Shown: positions 9,101 to 15,944 of the stretch, in pieces
How positions within the stretch are numbered: position 1 is the first letter of the stretch
Layout of the letters: each line of letters begins with the position of its first letter
Translations under genes and position numbers: made by a program
Notes under the pieces: generated by a model
What the model saw: the letters and a program-made list of their open reading frames with translations, nothing else
What the model was told of the DNA's origin: nothing
The model's database searches: none
NCBI GenBank assembly: GCA_026991055.1
Contig: JALXCE010000222.1
Coordinates: forward strand, 1 to 17,088
DNA: 17,088 bases
From: Caldifarciminota bacterium
GTDB lineage: Bacteria; Hydrothermota; Hydrothermia; B15-G9; WFZT01
Direction of reading: 5' to 3'

Positions 9101-9542
9101 TGCGATAGGGAAAGAGTTTTATAGAATCTTGGTGCGAAGAATAGAAGCAAGAACATTGGCCCTGCTTTTGAACTCAACATTTGCTATACTCCAAAGAGAA
9201 CTTATAGGACTTCAAAATTTAGGAGGGGGAGCTATTAAATTTAGTGGTAATGACGTCGGTATTTTTATATTACCCAATTTATCCCATTATGCTTTTGAAA
9301 GCAAAGTATTTGAAGAATTTTTGAATCGGGAAATTCATGACATCTTCACCGAAATTGGCATTAATCCTGAGTCCGATGTCCCCATTTCCGAACAAGAGCC
9401 GAATCCTTTGCCTGACCGCAAGGCATTGGACGACATTGTCTTTGATGCGTTAGGCTTGACCGATGAGGAACGCAAGGAAGTTTACCGCGCCGTCGCCCAA
9501 CTGGTATGGGAAAGAATAAGTAAGGCAAGGAGTGGACGATGA
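6150..9542 (+). CDS. Large Eco57I-type adenine-N6 DNA methyltransferase of a defence cluster
   Basis: 1130 residues. The SAM-binding motif DPAAGSGAF is at 429-437 and the adenine-methylase catalytic motif NPPY at 678-681, separated by about 250 residues including a charged, coiled-coil-like stretch. After NPPY comes a segment seen in BREX/DISARM-type methylases (SNAWLDVGYG, then DNRARRSF). The last third (KWGGKYLRAPDVF, GGGAIKF) looks like a target-recognition domain. The first 400 residues are not recognised; a nuclease domain there is possible but no clear PD-(D/E)xK motif was seen, so a type IIG enzyme is neither shown nor excluded. The ATG at 6150 is preferred over an in-frame TTG at 6138 because GGGGTGG (6140-6146) sits at ribosome-binding distance and overlaps the TTG. 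Its stop overlaps the next gene (ATGA). Arginine codons are mainly CGN, unlike the flanking operons. Confidence 0.9.
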   Translation: MNKIKQLTSLTKDFTPQKLLSFLRLIAPGLRPQKLPLSYLLKADSPFDTAEQIGVIELPETNTVIVATVHVKDELTNRSGKRKQYELAKRILKDRNHNAGIFAFYDDNGRFRLSLVTVTYHGTRRRFSTFRRHTFFVDPDLPNKTFIQQFLNADFSDLDGILKTFSLEAVSEEFYKEFKPKFDVIAQAVQGTDDLNLKQDFAILFVIRTIFLGFVQKKGWLGNNTRFLQDFWEEYKAWRHKTGENNQFYRAWLEPLFFEALSSPPGRKVSYSHAPFSEETRKVLQMAPFLNGELFSRKRGIDDKGLWIPDELIGDFLDFLFQYNFTVEENELYDEELELNPEFLGIIFERLTNMELGAVYTPRLEVDLMCRLALVKWLSRNTHIDHERLYRLLFEVIYEPEDGDQDRIGFSKEEIKELIERLENVTVCDPAAGSGAFEVGMLQVLDQVLSYLYEHPSAPHELSSNAPSPFDRKKALIARSLYGVEVKRWAVWINHLRLWLTLFVDMPDDLKFSYEPLLPSLTFKVRVGDSLVQRIGDKTFPVNGDVNLPAEIKRKITRLKQKKGDFFYNRLRNYALIEKEELDLFRSILDAEIEDRRKAIRQLLAPQPEQMDLLPTSPKQTELDLKKTTEQQRQQLEAEIADLVAQKRSLKEERPFIWSIEFAEILFDRGGFDIVIGNPPYVEQEDIADPYGKLSKEEYKNALQQMLLLDFPEYFAKSRVETDRFKKNIKPSRRSDLYTYFYIRSLRLLNERGVHVFICSNAWLDVGYGVWLQEFFLKKAPLCLVIDNRARRSFTRVDINTIITVAGAPLHRSAVPKDHIVRFVAFKKPYEEVVNAENFIEIEKDTQTLKTRDFRVFPISIGELLKEGSESTPHGAGKYHGDKWGGKYLRAPDVFLRVLKEADYVRVKDVAHIIGYVHDNNVSDKYPSVPFIKSIRDIRKITIELKDTTMQGVSLNGKARIKADLLFPRTFGNVHLVLWNKNHIAIGKEFYRILVRRIEARTLALLLNSTFAILQRELIGLQNLGGGAIKFSGNDVGIFILPNLSHYAFESKVFEEFLNREIHDIFTEIGINPESDVPISEQEPNPLPDRKALDDIVFDALGLTDEERKEVYRAVAQLVWERISKARSGR

Positions 9543-11227
9543 GGCACTCAAAAGAGGAAATTTTGCAGATTCTAAAGCAACTTGATGAAAGGGTTGCATC
9601 TGAATTTGAGTCGGAAACGCTTGATTTCAAAGAATGGATTAGCTCATCCAGGCAGCTTTATAAAACTCTTGTTGAGTATGCGGTTTGCTTTGCAAATCAA
9701 AAGGGAGGAACCCTGGTTTTTGGAGTAAAAGACCGAACTAAAGGAAGAGAAAAGGCGATTACTGGGTGTGTCGGTTATAACATTGAAGAAATGAAATTAC
9801 GAATCTACGAGGCAACAGATCCCAAAATACTTGTGGATATAGAAGAGCTTTATATCGAAGAGCTTGATGTAACATTGCTTCTCATCCATATTCCCAAGGG
9901 TGTGGGGATTCATACGGCAACCGATGGGACAGCTAAAATAAGGATTGGAAATGAATGTAAACCTTTAACTGGCTCAATGAGAACCCGTAAAATGATCGAG
10001 GCTGGTTTTATTGACTATTCATCAGAAATCTTGGAGAACCTTAGTATATCTGAGCTTGATGGAATTGAAATTGAGAAATTAAGGAACCTCATCCATGCAA
10101 AAAATCCAGAGCACACCCTTTTAAGATTACGAAATAAGGAGTTCTTAAAACAAACAGGGATTGTTAAAAATGGGCATCCCACCATTGCAGGTATTCTTCT
10201 TGTAGGGAAAAAAGATGTTATCCAGGAAATAATCCCTTTTCACGAAGTTATTTATCTTCACATGAATAACGATATAGACTATGATCTTAGGAAAGATTAC
10301 AAGGAATGCATAATTCATATAGTTGAAGACCTTGAGAGAACCATTGAATCTTTCAACAAATTGGTAATTGTAAAGGACGGATTGTTTCACTACGAAATTA
10401 AAGATTTTCCAAGAGAGGTTTACAGGGAAGCAATCTTAAATGCCCTTCTTCATAGAGATTATACGCGAGGTGAGGCCGTTTTTGTGAAGCACTATATACA
10501 CCGAATGGAAATTAGTAATCCCGGTGGTTTTATAGGCGGAATAACACCTGAAAACATATTAAGGCAGGATTCAAAACCAAGAAACAGACATCTTGCGGAA
10601 ATTATGAGAAAGACAGGGCTTATCGAAAAAGCTGGAATGGGGGTAAAGCGGATGTTTTATCTCCAGATGATTTCAGGAAAAGAACCACCAATATATGAAA
10701 CAGATGGACATACAGTAAGAGTGATTTTAAAAGATGGAACCATAAATGAACCATTTGTCAAATTCGTTAAAGAAGCGGATAGAGAGGGAAGGAGCTTAGG
10801 GCTTGATGAGCTTCTAATACTCTTTGCCTTGCGAAGGAAACGGGAAATTACTTTAAAGGATGCTTCCAAAATTCTGCAGCTTGATGAAATGAGGAGCAGG
10901 GAGATTCTAAACAAAATGGTTTCGGATAATCTTCTTGAGAAAAGTGGCATCAGGAAAGGAGTAGTTTACCGTTTGAGTGGAAAGGTCTATCAAAAGCTTG
11001 GAGAATCTGTCGCCTATATCAGAGAAAAGGGAATAGATGAACTTCGATACGAAGAACTCGTTCTTGAATATGTTAAACGCTACGGTGAGATTAGTAACAA
11101 AATTGTAAGAGAACTTCTTGGGGTCGATATTTATAAAGCATCAAGGATACTGAGGAAGCTTGTAAGAGATGGGAAACTACAAAGGAAAGGTGAAAAAAGG
11201 AATGCATCTTATATGTTACCTGGATAA
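9539..11227 (+). CDS. AlbA_2 (Schlafen-like) / GHKL ATPase with C-terminal winged-helix domains
   Basis: 562 residues. An N-terminal AlbA_2/Schlafen-type domain (about 20-145) has ESETLDFKEW (24-33) and FANQKGGTLVFGVKD (51-65). A GHKL-type ATPase region of the RecG-C-terminal-like kind (HATPase_c_4) follows: EAILNALLHRD with Glu297 and Asn301 as the N-box, NPGGF, and GMG (366-368) as the G2 box. The last 150 residues contain what look like two winged-helix units. Such proteins are often misnamed ATP-dependent DNA helicase RecG or transcriptional regulator; no helicase motifs are present. ATGA overlap with the methylase and AAGGAG upstream suggest coupled translation. A role as the ATPase of an Hma-like system, as a nuclease effector or as a DNA-binding regulator are all open. 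A hand count gave 31 AGA/AGG against 12 CGN arginine codons, the opposite of its neighbours. Confidence 0.9.
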   Translation: MRHSKEEILQILKQLDERVASEFESETLDFKEWISSSRQLYKTLVEYAVCFANQKGGTLVFGVKDRTKGREKAITGCVGYNIEEMKLRIYEATDPKILVDIEELYIEELDVTLLLIHIPKGVGIHTATDGTAKIRIGNECKPLTGSMRTRKMIEAGFIDYSSEILENLSISELDGIEIEKLRNLIHAKNPEHTLLRLRNKEFLKQTGIVKNGHPTIAGILLVGKKDVIQEIIPFHEVIYLHMNNDIDYDLRKDYKECIIHIVEDLERTIESFNKLVIVKDGLFHYEIKDFPREVYREAILNALLHRDYTRGEAVFVKHYIHRMEISNPGGFIGGITPENILRQDSKPRNRHLAEIMRKTGLIEKAGMGVKRMFYLQMISGKEPPIYETDGHTVRVILKDGTINEPFVKFVKEADREGRSLGLDELLILFALRRKREITLKDASKILQLDEMRSREILNKMVSDNLLEKSGIRKGVVYRLSGKVYQKLGESVAYIREKGIDELRYEELVLEYVKRYGEISNKIVRELLGVDIYKASRILRKLVRDGKLQRKGEKRNASYMLPG

Positions 11228-11252
11228 ACTGATTATTTACAGAAGCGGATAC

Positions 11253-11271
11253 TTATTTGCGTGCAAACAAA
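11253..11271. promoter_or_regulatory. Palindromic operator candidate, site 1 of 3
   Basis: TTTGC-GT-GCAAA (11256-11267) within a 19-base stretch that recurs at site 3 with one mismatch. It lies between the ATPase and helicase genes, 125-140 bases upstream of the helicase start. Confidence 0.5.
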
Positions 11272-11274
11272 TTT

Positions 11275-11292
11275 TATTTGCAGCTGCAAATA
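11275..11292. promoter_or_regulatory. Perfect 18-bp palindrome, operator candidate, site 2 of 3
   Basis: TATTTGCAGCTGCAAATA is fully self-complementary over 18 bases. Its half-sites TTTGC and GCAAA match those of sites 1 and 3 but are separated by four bases instead of two. Its centre lies 22 bases from the centre of site 1 and 19 from that of site 3, about two helical turns each, so all three would face the same side of the DNA. Confidence 0.6.
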
Positions 11293-11293
11293 T

Positions 11294-11312
11294 TTATTTG
11301 CATGCAAACAAA
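11294..11312. promoter_or_regulatory. Palindromic operator candidate, site 3 of 3
   Basis: TTTGCATGCAAA (11297-11308) is a perfect 12-bp palindrome. The surrounding 19 bases repeat those of site 1 with one difference at an offset of 41 bases. Together the three sites form an array before the helicase gene, most simply read as cooperative binding sites for a dimeric regulator. Confidence 0.5.
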
Positions 11313-11391
11313 AGAAACGCCGGATTACCTTAGATAGAAAATAAAATCTCTATGTGCTTGAGTTTTTAGTGTATATGTAAGATATAAAGCT

Positions 11392-14300
11392 ATGGCCAAG
11401 AACTTCATAACTAACGCAAAACAACAGAGTCTTAAGGCTCGCATCCGGACACTGGTCGAGCACAGTCAGGAACTTAAATTCTTGGTGGGATTCTTTTATT
11501 TCTCCGGATGGCAGGAGCTTTATGAATCTATAAAACAAAAAGTCGAAAAAAATCCGAATTTTACTATAAAAATTCTTGTCGGTCTGGATACAGATGTTAG
11601 ACAGAGCAAAGTCATTGAGATTGCTGATCCCACCCTCAACAATGCCACGCGAGATGAAGTGGTGGGACGCTTCTATGTGTCATTACGCACGGCTTTAAGA
11701 GATGAAGTTCTTGATACGAAAGAGTTTTATGAGCAGGTTTCGTTTTTCCTGAATCTACTTAAAGAAGGTCGTCTGCAGATACGAAAGACCTTTGAACCCA
11801 ACCATGCAAAATTGTATCTATTTCGTCTGGATGAAGCTGGTCAGTCCCTGATAAATGCTCCTGGACGCTTTATCACTGGCTCCAGTAATCTGACCCGTGC
11901 TGGACTTTTGAGTCAGCACGAGTTCAATGTAGAGATCGGAGATTACGGATGGGAAGATGCGGAAGCATATTTTGATGAACTATGGGAGAATGCAGTTCCT
12001 TTAAGTGAACTGGATAATGGGAAAGAAAACATAATTAAAATTATTAGACGAGAGACTCAGGTGGCAGAAATCACACCTTTTGAAGCCTATGCGCTGGTTC
12101 TTAAGACCTATCTGGATTTAATAGAACAGAAGAGATTAAGACCGCAGATCAAACGCCTGATGCAGGAAAGGGGCTACCGCATCTACCGCTATCAGGAAGA
12201 AGCTGTTCAACAGGCATTGACCGTCCTTGACGAATATGGGGGTGTTATTCTGGCGGATGTGGTAGGGTTGGGTAAAAGCGTGATTGCCAGTTGGTTGGCG
12301 CGAGAGCTTGGTGGTAGAGGATTAGTTATTTGTCCTCCCGCCCTGATGGGAGACCCTAAAACGCGCTCTACGGGATGGTATAAGTATCTGAGCGATTTTG
12401 GATTGCATGACTGGGAAGTATTTTCTGTTGGATTGCTGGACAAAGCACAGGAGTATCTGGCTAATTATGGAGACGATATAACCACTATCATCGTGGATGA
12501 GGCTCATCGCTTCCGCAATGAGGATACAGAGGCTTATGAGCGTTTGAGTCAAATATGCACCAATAGGAAAGTTATACTACTTACAGCCACACCTTTTAAC
12601 AATGCACCTGCAGACATCTTCTCTCTGCTCAAACTGTTCGTCCCTCCCGGTAAATCCACTCTCACTCTGGATGAAAAACTTGTGGTTCGCTTTACCCGAT
12701 ATTCTCATGAATTCAGGAAACTTTCTTATATTATGCGATATTACAATGCCGGAGGCGATAAACAGCTTCGAGCAGAGAAGAATTACGAGGAACTTTTTGA
12801 TAGTAAGCCTCCCATCGATGTTGTAAGAGTTCAAAAGAGAATTCACAAGTTAGCAGATGAAATTCGCTCTGTCATTGAGCCTGTAGTGATACGACGTAAT
12901 CGACTGGATTTAAAGAGAGACTCCGTCTATTCGCGTGAAATAAATGACCTTCCTGAAGTTGCCGATCCAATAGAGCTTTTCTTTGAATTGACCCCTGAAC
13001 AGTCCAGCTTTTACGACAGAGTTATACGAGACTATTTCGGTGAGAACGGTCAATTCCGTGGTGCTATCTATCAGCCCTATTATTATGAAAAATCGCGTCA
13101 GATAACCAATATTGAAGAAGAATTTGTTTTCCAGCAACAGCACAACCTTTTCGAGTTTATGCGTCGCCTGCTTGTTAAACGATTTGAAAGTTCCTTTGGG
13201 GCGTTTGCTCAGAGCATAGAAAACTTTATCAGGGTTCATAAGATTGTTCTTGAATTCATAGAAAAAACAGGAAAATACATTCTGGACCGGAAACTGATAG
13301 AAAAAATCTGGGAAGAGGATGAGGAAACCATAGAAGAAATCTTGCAGGAATTCATTGAAAGACTGGCTCAAAAGGCAAAACCTAACCCCCGACACGACCA
13401 TGTTTATGTGCTGGAAAATTTTGATAACAAAGACGGATTCCTCAAAGATATCAAATCAGATCTTGAGCTATTCTTAAAGGTCAAAAACGAGATAAATAGG
13501 CTGAGACTGGTGGAACAGGATCCAAAATGTCAGCGTCTTATTGAAGCAATTATGGAGATTCAGAAAGAAGAACCAGAACGAAAAGTAATCGTTTTTACTG
13601 AATATCGGGACACTGTCCGACATATTTCGCCGGTTCTTGAGAGTACTTTCAGTGGAAAGGTGCTTGTTTCCGATGGAACCCTGAACAAAAGCTTTTTTGA
13701 AAAATTGCTTGCTAATTTTGATGCAGGCTATCCTCAGGAAAAACAACGAAATGATTATGACATTCTTGTTACCACAGATAGGCTATCCGAAGGCATAAAT
13801 CTAAATCGGGCAGGTGCAATTATTAACTATGATATACCGTGGAATCCCACACGGGTTATTCAAAGATTGGGTCGTATTAACCGCATAGGCCAAAAGGTGT
13901 TCGATACTCTGTATATTTATAATTTCTTCCCCACAGAGCAGGGTGCAGAAGTAGTTAAAAGTCGTGAAATCGCAGCCCATAAAATGTTTCTCATTCACAA
14001 CACGCTGGGAGAAGATGCCAAAATATTTGCACCGGATGAAACCCCAACGCCTTCCGAACTTTTCAACCGTATCAATAGGAATCCCGAAGAACTTGAGAAA
14101 GAAAGCCTTATCACGCAGATACGCGGCAAATTCTTTGCCATTAAAGAGAATCATCCTGAGCTGGTAGAAAACCTTAAAGATTTTCCACCTCGCGTGAAGA
14201 CAGCTAAACCCTCTGACAAAAATGAACTTTTTGTCATCAGGCGCAAAGGGCTTCAGCTCTTTATCCATCATGTCCCCGACACTTTAGAAAGCAAACGCAA

Positions 14301-14769
14301 AGTTCGTCCATTATCGCTACAAGATGCATTACCTCATATCAGATGTCAGCTAAGTACTCCTCGTCTTAACCTGAGCGAACACTTTTGGCCTTCGTATGAA
14401 TTGGTGAAACGCTTCAAAGAATATATATCTATGCCTCAGAGTGAAAGATCGTTGCTTGTAAAAGCTGAGAATAATCTCCGTAGTGCTTTGCAATATCATG
14501 CAGCCGAGCTCAATGATTTAATTCCATTTGTAAGAACTTTGCTTAGAGATATTAAAGAGTTTCAAACTCTTCCTAAATACACTTTACGCCGTTTGACAAT
14601 GGTTGAGATGGATAAGGATGCAACAAGATCAAATATCCGTCGCTTTAAAGCCGAACTTAAAAAATTAAGGCGAACATTGGGGGAGAACTACTTGCACGGG
14701 ATAGAAGAACGAGTGAGCAAGTTCCGAACAGAAATAATCATAGCCATAGAAAATAGGAGAGTTAAATGA
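11392..14769 (+). CDS. PLD-domain SNF2-like SF2 helicase of a defence cluster
   Basis: 1125 residues. The N-terminal phospholipase D-like domain (about 1-205) has LVGFFYFSGW, HAK (His138, Lys140) and GSSNLTRAGL; the aspartate expected five residues after Lys140 is replaced by Arg145, with Asp147 nearby. The SF2 motor has Walker A VGLGKS (Lys295), DEAH (369-372), TATPF, and motif VI QRLGRINRIGQK (824-835), the SNF2/RapA-like form. The C-terminal third is unassigned. Known relatives act in restriction-like defence, translocating on DNA, with the PLD domain a candidate nuclease. The ATG at 11392 starts where family members usually start, but no Shine-Dalgarno sequence precedes it (only AAAG); a TTGAGT-17-GATATA match directly upstream would give an almost leaderless mRNA. 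The first 460 or so codons have about 23 CGN and 9 AGR arginine codons by hand count, like the methylase. Confidence 0.92.
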   Translation: MAKNFITNAKQQSLKARIRTLVEHSQELKFLVGFFYFSGWQELYESIKQKVEKNPNFTIKILVGLDTDVRQSKVIEIADPTLNNATRDEVVGRFYVSLRTALRDEVLDTKEFYEQVSFFLNLLKEGRLQIRKTFEPNHAKLYLFRLDEAGQSLINAPGRFITGSSNLTRAGLLSQHEFNVEIGDYGWEDAEAYFDELWENAVPLSELDNGKENIIKIIRRETQVAEITPFEAYALVLKTYLDLIEQKRLRPQIKRLMQERGYRIYRYQEEAVQQALTVLDEYGGVILADVVGLGKSVIASWLARELGGRGLVICPPALMGDPKTRSTGWYKYLSDFGLHDWEVFSVGLLDKAQEYLANYGDDITTIIVDEAHRFRNEDTEAYERLSQICTNRKVILLTATPFNNAPADIFSLLKLFVPPGKSTLTLDEKLVVRFTRYSHEFRKLSYIMRYYNAGGDKQLRAEKNYEELFDSKPPIDVVRVQKRIHKLADEIRSVIEPVVIRRNRLDLKRDSVYSREINDLPEVADPIELFFELTPEQSSFYDRVIRDYFGENGQFRGAIYQPYYYEKSRQITNIEEEFVFQQQHNLFEFMRRLLVKRFESSFGAFAQSIENFIRVHKIVLEFIEKTGKYILDRKLIEKIWEEDEETIEEILQEFIERLAQKAKPNPRHDHVYVLENFDNKDGFLKDIKSDLELFLKVKNEINRLRLVEQDPKCQRLIEAIMEIQKEEPERKVIVFTEYRDTVRHISPVLESTFSGKVLVSDGTLNKSFFEKLLANFDAGYPQEKQRNDYDILVTTDRLSEGINLNRAGAIINYDIPWNPTRVIQRLGRINRIGQKVFDTLYIYNFFPTEQGAEVVKSREIAAHKMFLIHNTLGEDAKIFAPDETPTPSELFNRINRNPEELEKESLITQIRGKFFAIKENHPELVENLKDFPPRVKTAKPSDKNELFVIRRKGLQLFIHHVPDTLESKRKVRPLSLQDALPHIRCQLSTPRLNLSEHFWPSYELVKRFKEYISMPQSERSLLVKAENNLRSALQYHAAELNDLIPFVRTLLRDIKEFQTLPKYTLRRLTMVEMDKDATRSNIRRFKAELKKLRRTLGENYLHGIEERVSKFRTEIIIAIENRRVK

Positions 14770-14857
14770 ACCGAACTGCGAAGAATATCAAAAGGAAGAA
14801 TCTCTTATCCTGTATAGTTGGTAGAAATGATATAGAATAACACAAGAGGTGATTTAG

Positions 14858-15085
14858 ATGAGACCGGTCAGACACATAGTCTGGAGCACGGATAAAATAG
14901 ACATGAATGACCCCTTTCAACGAAAGTGGTATATTAAGCAAGTTCTAATTCATGGCCGTGCAGAGGATATCAAGGAACTGGATTTGAATGAAGTAGAGAA
15001 ACTACTGGACGAATTAGACCTTCCAGAAGGAATTTATCGACTATGGAAATCATACTTTGAGGCCAAGCGTAATGCTTCAGGGTAA
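14858..15085 (+). CDS. Small protein upstream of an AbiEii-type nucleotidyltransferase, probable antitoxin partner
   Basis: 75 residues, no membrane segment, charged and predicted helical. It contains WSTDKIDMNDPFQRKWYIKQ, then GRAEDIKELD, and ends with a helix containing LWKSYFEAK. Similar short proteins of about 70-90 residues occur directly before AbiEii/AbiGii nucleotidyltransferases in many bacteria (recalled pattern, resembling the DUF6922 group). It stands where the AbiEi antitoxin would be but has no visible AbiEi-type helix-turn-helix, so an antitoxin role is inferred from position. AGAGGTGAT six bases before the ATG is a strong ribosome-binding site. The gene overlaps the next one, indicating coupled expression. 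Confidence 0.8.
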   Translation: MRPVRHIVWSTDKIDMNDPFQRKWYIKQVLIHGRAEDIKELDLNEVEKLLDELDLPEGIYRLWKSYFEAKRNASG

Positions 15086-15746
15086 AGGAATTTTAACATC
15101 TTTGCAGAAGGAAGTCCTGCATATTCTTGGGAAAATACAGGATATATCTGACTTTTACTTAACCGGTGGCACGGCATTAGCTGAATTCTATCTGGGGCAT
15201 CGTCTATCTTTTGATCTTGATCTTTTTACAATAGAGGAAGGATTGATTGTGCCTTTTTCCTATCAGGTTGAGAAGACTCTTACAACTCATAGGTTGCAAG
15301 TGCAGGTAGTTCGTCGTTTCTCATCTTATGTGGAGATGATCATTTACGGAATGGGGGATTCTTTACGGCTTGACCTTGCACTTGATACTCCTTTCCGCTT
15401 TGGGAAACCTTTGCTATCACCTTATGGCGTGCCTGTAAACGATTTTGAAGATTTAAAGGCTGAGAAAACACTCGCTTTTTATGGGCGGGCGGAGCCAAGA
15501 GATGCCGTAGATCTTTATTTTCTGTTGCAAAAAGAAAATTTAGATAACCTTATGAAACTTGCTTCGCAAAAGGATACGGGGTTTGATCTCTACTGGTTTG
15601 CTATTGCACTCCAACGTGTGGAGTCTTTCCCCGACGAATTGGAAAAATGGCCTGTGAAAATGCTCATACCATTTGATCCTAAAGCTCTAAAAAAACAATT
15701 TAAAGAATTTGCTCTTGAAATTTTAGATAAAATTGCGGGGGAATAA
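15072..15746 (+). CDS. AbiEii/AbiGii-family nucleotidyltransferase, probable toxin
   Basis: 224 residues from the ATG at 15072. The nucleotidyltransferase signature is clear: TGGTALAEFYLGHR (31-44) followed by SFDLDLF (46-52), with Asp48 and Asp50 as likely metal ligands. Further on are DLALDTPF and a KTLAFYGRAEPRDAVDLYFL segment typical of the AbiEii family. Characterised relatives transfer nucleotides onto RNA targets and arrest growth, forming type IV toxin-antitoxin or abortive-infection systems with AbiEi. Here AbiEi is absent and the partner is the small upstream gene. An in-frame TTG at 15057 would add five residues. The ATG is preferred because GAGG (15059-15062) lies nine bases before it, inside the end of the upstream gene. 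Arginine codons are mostly CGN, like the methylase and helicase. Confidence 0.85.
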   Translation: MLQGKGILTSLQKEVLHILGKIQDISDFYLTGGTALAEFYLGHRLSFDLDLFTIEEGLIVPFSYQVEKTLTTHRLQVQVVRRFSSYVEMIIYGMGDSLRLDLALDTPFRFGKPLLSPYGVPVNDFEDLKAEKTLAFYGRAEPRDAVDLYFLLQKENLDNLMKLASQKDTGFDLYWFAIALQRVESFPDELEKWPVKMLIPFDPKALKKQFKEFALEILDKIAGE

Positions 15747-15812
15747 AGGCACATAACCTTGAAAGCTATCATAATTGGGGAGAGGGCAATTTTGCGTCTC
15801 CTCCACCTCAAC

Positions 15813-15842
15813 TTGACAATAGGTTGTTTATTGCAATAATCT
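15813..15842 (+). promoter_or_regulatory. Sigma70-like promoter before the 2-oxoacid oxidoreductase operon
   Basis: A consensus -35 box TTGACA (15813-15818), an 18-base spacer and TAATCT (15837-15842) lie about 100 bases upstream of the gamma-subunit start. AATAAT with a 16-base spacer is an alternative -10. The rest of the 198-base gap after the AbiEii gene shows no coding frame. Confidence 0.6.
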
Positions 15843-15944
15843 TTGAGTAATGCTATGCGGTCTAAAAAATCCTTCGGTTTGTGAATCCTTCCTGAATAAC
15901 TACATTCCCATACGAAAAAAATCTGTTAAAGGGGGTACCATTTT

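Noticed and set aside
11253..11312. Start of a CRISPR array
   Set aside because: The repeated units are only 19 bases with about 22 bases between copies, there are only two near-identical copies, each is palindromic, and no cas gene is present. Operator sites fit better.
12910..13401. Antisense open frame of 163 codons inside the helicase gene
   Set aside because: The translation is a low-complexity Phe/Leu/Tyr-rich shadow of Lys/Glu-rich sense codons, with no motif and no ribosome-binding site; the sense gene has clear domain motifs.
13801..14271. Antisense open frame of 156 codons over helicase motif VI
   Set aside because: It overlaps the conserved QRLGRINRIGQ coding stretch and shows no recognisable protein features.
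15770..15795. Terminator hairpin AATTG...CAATTTT after the AbiEii gene
   Set aside because: The stem is only five A/T-rich base pairs and would be unstable.
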